Assembly (NCBI GenBank): GCA_030637805.1
Contig: DAOWFV010000252.1
Location: 1-7,244, forward strand
Direction: 5' to 3'
Length of the DNA stretch: 7,244 nt
Origin: Acidobacteriota bacterium
Lineage (GTDB): Bacteria > Acidobacteriota > Thermoanaerobaculia > Thermoanaerobaculales > Sulfomarinibacteraceae
The notes beneath the pieces are model-generated. The model ran no database searches. It was given only the letters and a program-made list of their open reading frames with translations, and had not been told where the DNA came from. Below are positions 6,256 to 7,244 of the stretch, one piece after another. The position numbers and the translations under genes were made by a program. Within the stretch, counting starts at the first letter, position 1; every line of letters starts with the position of its first letter.

Positions 6256-6273
6256 CCCACCCTTTTGGGCGGG
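6256..6273 (-). other. GC-rich hairpin just before ftsH
   Basis: In the minus-strand RNA, CCCGCCC pairs with GGGUGGG around an AAAA loop: seven pairs including one G-U wobble. The wobble is a mismatch in the opposite strand, so the stem only makes sense in the operon transcript. It ends four bases before the ftsH Shine-Dalgarno site at 6251-6246. There is no U tract, so termination is unlikely. It could act as an RNA-stability element or limit ribosome access. Confidence 0.45.
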
Positions 6274-6284
6274 GCCTTTGGGAG

Positions 6285-6306
6285 AACCCCACCTCCTACC
6301 GGGGTT
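6285..6306 (-). other. Hairpin in the hpt-ftsH spacer
   Basis: AACCCC at one end pairs with GGGGTT at the other: six perfect pairs with a 10-base loop. In the minus-strand transcript the loop holds TAGGAGGT, a strong ribosome-binding-like sequence with no start codon at a useful distance. No U tract follows, so it is not an intrinsic terminator. It may shape the leader of ftsH, but this is only inferred from the sequence. Confidence 0.4.
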
Positions 6307-6326
6307 GTTCCCTTTTCCTTCTGATC

Positions 6327-6848
6327 TCAGCCCTGGTCGACGATACAGAGGTCGGGACGGTTGGTGTGTTCACCGTGGCCGGGCCCGAGACCATAGCCCA
6401 CGAGGAAGCCTTCAGGTGCATCGTCGATGATCGCGTAACGCGCGCTGAGGTTGACGCTTCGTAATTGCGGCTTGTCCACCAACGCCGCCACCTCGACCGA
6501 GGCCGGGTTCTGCTGGCTGAGATGTGTGATGAGGTAATTTTCAGTGATGCCCGAGTGGAACACGTCCTTGAGAATCAACACATTGCGGTCACGGACATCG
6601 ACCTGCGTGGCGTAGGTCAGGCTCACGACCTCGCCGTGGTCACCGGGGGAGGTCGTGACGTTGACAAACTCGTAGTCCACCGGGCGGGGCATGGATCGGG
6701 CGAGATCGGCGAGAAAGAATGCAGCTCCCTTGAGGATCCCCACAAGCACCAGCTCCCGGTCACCGTAATCATTGGCGATTGCAGAGGCAACCTCGGTCAA
6801 TTTTTCGCGGATGCGATCGGCGGTGTAGATCACCCGAAGGTTGCTCAT
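6327..6848 (-). CDS. hpt: Hypoxanthine phosphoribosyltransferase homologue with altered active site
   Basis: The 173-residue protein has the type I phosphoribosyltransferase layout of Hpt, which transfers ribose-5-phosphate from PRPP to hypoxanthine or guanine. Kept features are the PPi loop VGILKGAAFF (LKG at 39-41), a five-residue SGIT phosphate-binding turn (99-102), the VDKP segment with the purine-contacting Lys126, and LVGYGL (149-154). Several residues are not kept. The PRPP motif, normally VEDIIDSG or VEDIIDTG, is LKDVFHSG (93-100), so the first acid is Lys94 and the catalytic-base Asp is His98. The metal-contacting Asp after GYGL is Gly155. The aromatic that stacks on the purine falls in an AIIDDAPEGF stretch. 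The SSYG of the mobile loop is replaced by TTSPG. Length is near the family norm (E. coli about 178), so it is not truncated. The family is clear; hypoxanthine/guanine activity is doubtful. Confidence 0.85.
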   Translation of the reverse strand: MSNLRVIYTADRIREKLTEVASAIANDYGDRELVLVGILKGAAFFLADLARSMPRPVDYEFVNVTTSPGDHGEVVSLTYATQVDVRDRNVLILKDVFHSGITENYLITHLSQQNPASVEVAALVDKPQLRSVNLSARYAIIDDAPEGFLVGYGLGPGHGEHTNRPDLCIVDQG

Positions 6849-7244
6849 CTGCGAATCACCTCCACTACCAGGTCTTCCCGGCTTGAAGCAGCCGGAGCCT
6901 GCCACACTCCTGGAATCCAGTAAATCTTATCATCTTCGCAGAATACGGGCCATGCCCGCCGCAGATGTCGCGGCAGTGACTTCGCCAGGAGCCGCTGGAC
7001 CGGCACCTCTTTGCGGTCGACCTCCACCTGCTCCCCGGGATGCGTATTTCGGACTCCGAGGCCGACCCCGGTGGGCGGGCGCCACCGCCAACGAAGCCCG
7101 GCTTCGGGTCCCGGGGTTTCCCGGATCCGAATCTGCCAGCCGGGGAGCGGGAGTTCGACGATCTCACCGGGTACGAGGCCGAGGTCGTAGGCTGCGGGGG
7201 GCTGCGGCGGTTCCAGCCAGAGGTGGCGGCGAGCGAGACGCAGC
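6845..7244 (-). CDS. tilS: tRNA(Ile)-lysidine synthetase, C-terminal part (5' end outside window)
   Basis: TilS uses ATP and lysine to convert the wobble cytidine of the CAU-anticodon tRNA-Ile to lysidine, so that the tRNA reads AUA. Only the last 132 residues are in the window. I translated the frame by hand from the window edge to the TGA at 6847-6845 and found no stop. The N-terminal PP-loop ATPase (SGGxDS) is off the edge. What remains matches the TilS C-terminal domain: VRNTHPGEQVEVDRK, then EVPVQRLLAKSLPRHLRRAW, then PVFCEDDKIYWIPGVW. This is the usual pattern of a PGD/E turn, a basic helix, an R-x-x-x-P segment and a final hydrophobic I-x-W-(V/I)-x-G strand. The stop overlaps the hpt start codon (ATGA), so the two genes are probably translationally coupled. 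A GTG at 7027 is internal and not the start. The family call is good; nothing can be said about the catalytic half. Confidence 0.86.
   Translation of the reverse strand, partial: LRLARRHLWLEPPQPPAAYDLGLVPGEIVELPLPGWQIRIRETPGPEAGLRWRWRPPTGVGLGVRNTHPGEQVEVDRKEVPVQRLLAKSLPRHLRRAWPVFCEDDKIYWIPGVWQAPAASSREDLVVEVIRR
6855..6863 (-). promoter_or_regulatory. Near-perfect Shine-Dalgarno site of hpt
   Basis: On the minus strand the sequence reads GGAGGTGAT, full complementarity over nine bases to the usual 16S 3' tail. It lies six bases before the ATG at 6848 and inside the last codons of tilS. It fixes the hpt start at 6848 rather than the upstream in-frame ATG at 6905, which would add 19 glycine-rich residues not seen in the family. 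Confidence 0.85.

Noticed and set aside
6256..6306. Intrinsic terminator between hpt and ftsH
   Set aside because: Both stems lack a following U tract on the transcribed strand, and ftsH follows at once with its own ribosome site.

Overview
The window is a GC-rich bacterial segment carrying one long gene cluster, entirely on the minus strand and read from right to left: tilS (5' end outside the window), hpt, ftsH, folP, cdaA, cdaR, and, after a 426-base spacer, glmM. Six genes are complete and every one is recognisable from its own motifs. The order tilS-(hpt)-ftsH-folP-cdaA-cdaR-glmM is familiar from Acidobacteriota and Deltaproteobacteria-type genomes. An uncultured Acidobacteriota relative is a reasonable guess from gene order, base composition and the repeat-rich spacers, but nothing here proves it.

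Layout. At 6845-7244 lies the C-terminal part of the tRNA-Ile lysidine synthetase. It overlaps hpt by 4 bases (ATGA), and hpt has a near-perfect Shine-Dalgarno sequence. A 90-base spacer with two hairpins leads to ftsH (GTG start at 6236). ftsH and folP overlap by 44 bases, folP and cdaA by 4 (ATGA), and cdaA and cdaR by 1 (TAATG). This tight packing points to one polycistronic message with translational coupling. The 1510-1935 spacer between cdaR and glmM is not coding. It is a mosaic of palindromic elements and short 7-bp tandem repeats. Downstream of glmM (1-180) are 13 perfect copies of one heptamer next to 5 degenerate copies of another.

Functionally the cluster joins tRNA decoding (TilS), a purine-salvage-type phosphoribosyltransferase, the membrane AAA+ protease FtsH, folate synthesis (FolP), and the c-di-AMP module CdaA-CdaR with GlmM, which makes glucosamine-1-phosphate for peptidoglycan and LPS. 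In Firmicutes CdaA, CdaR and GlmM physically interact, and TilS/HprT have been linked to ftsH control.

The most unusual points are these. (1) At least six separate arrays have a strict 7-bp period but different unit sequences; one lies inside the ftsH/folP coding overlap, where it builds the FtsH tail and carries the folP start. (2) A family of palindromic elements fills the cdaR-glmM spacer, and its right arm looks related to the ftsH/folP junction. (3) The Hpt homologue has lost several catalytic residues, including the Asp general base of the PRPP loop. I see no phage, insertion sequence, CRISPR or defence system.
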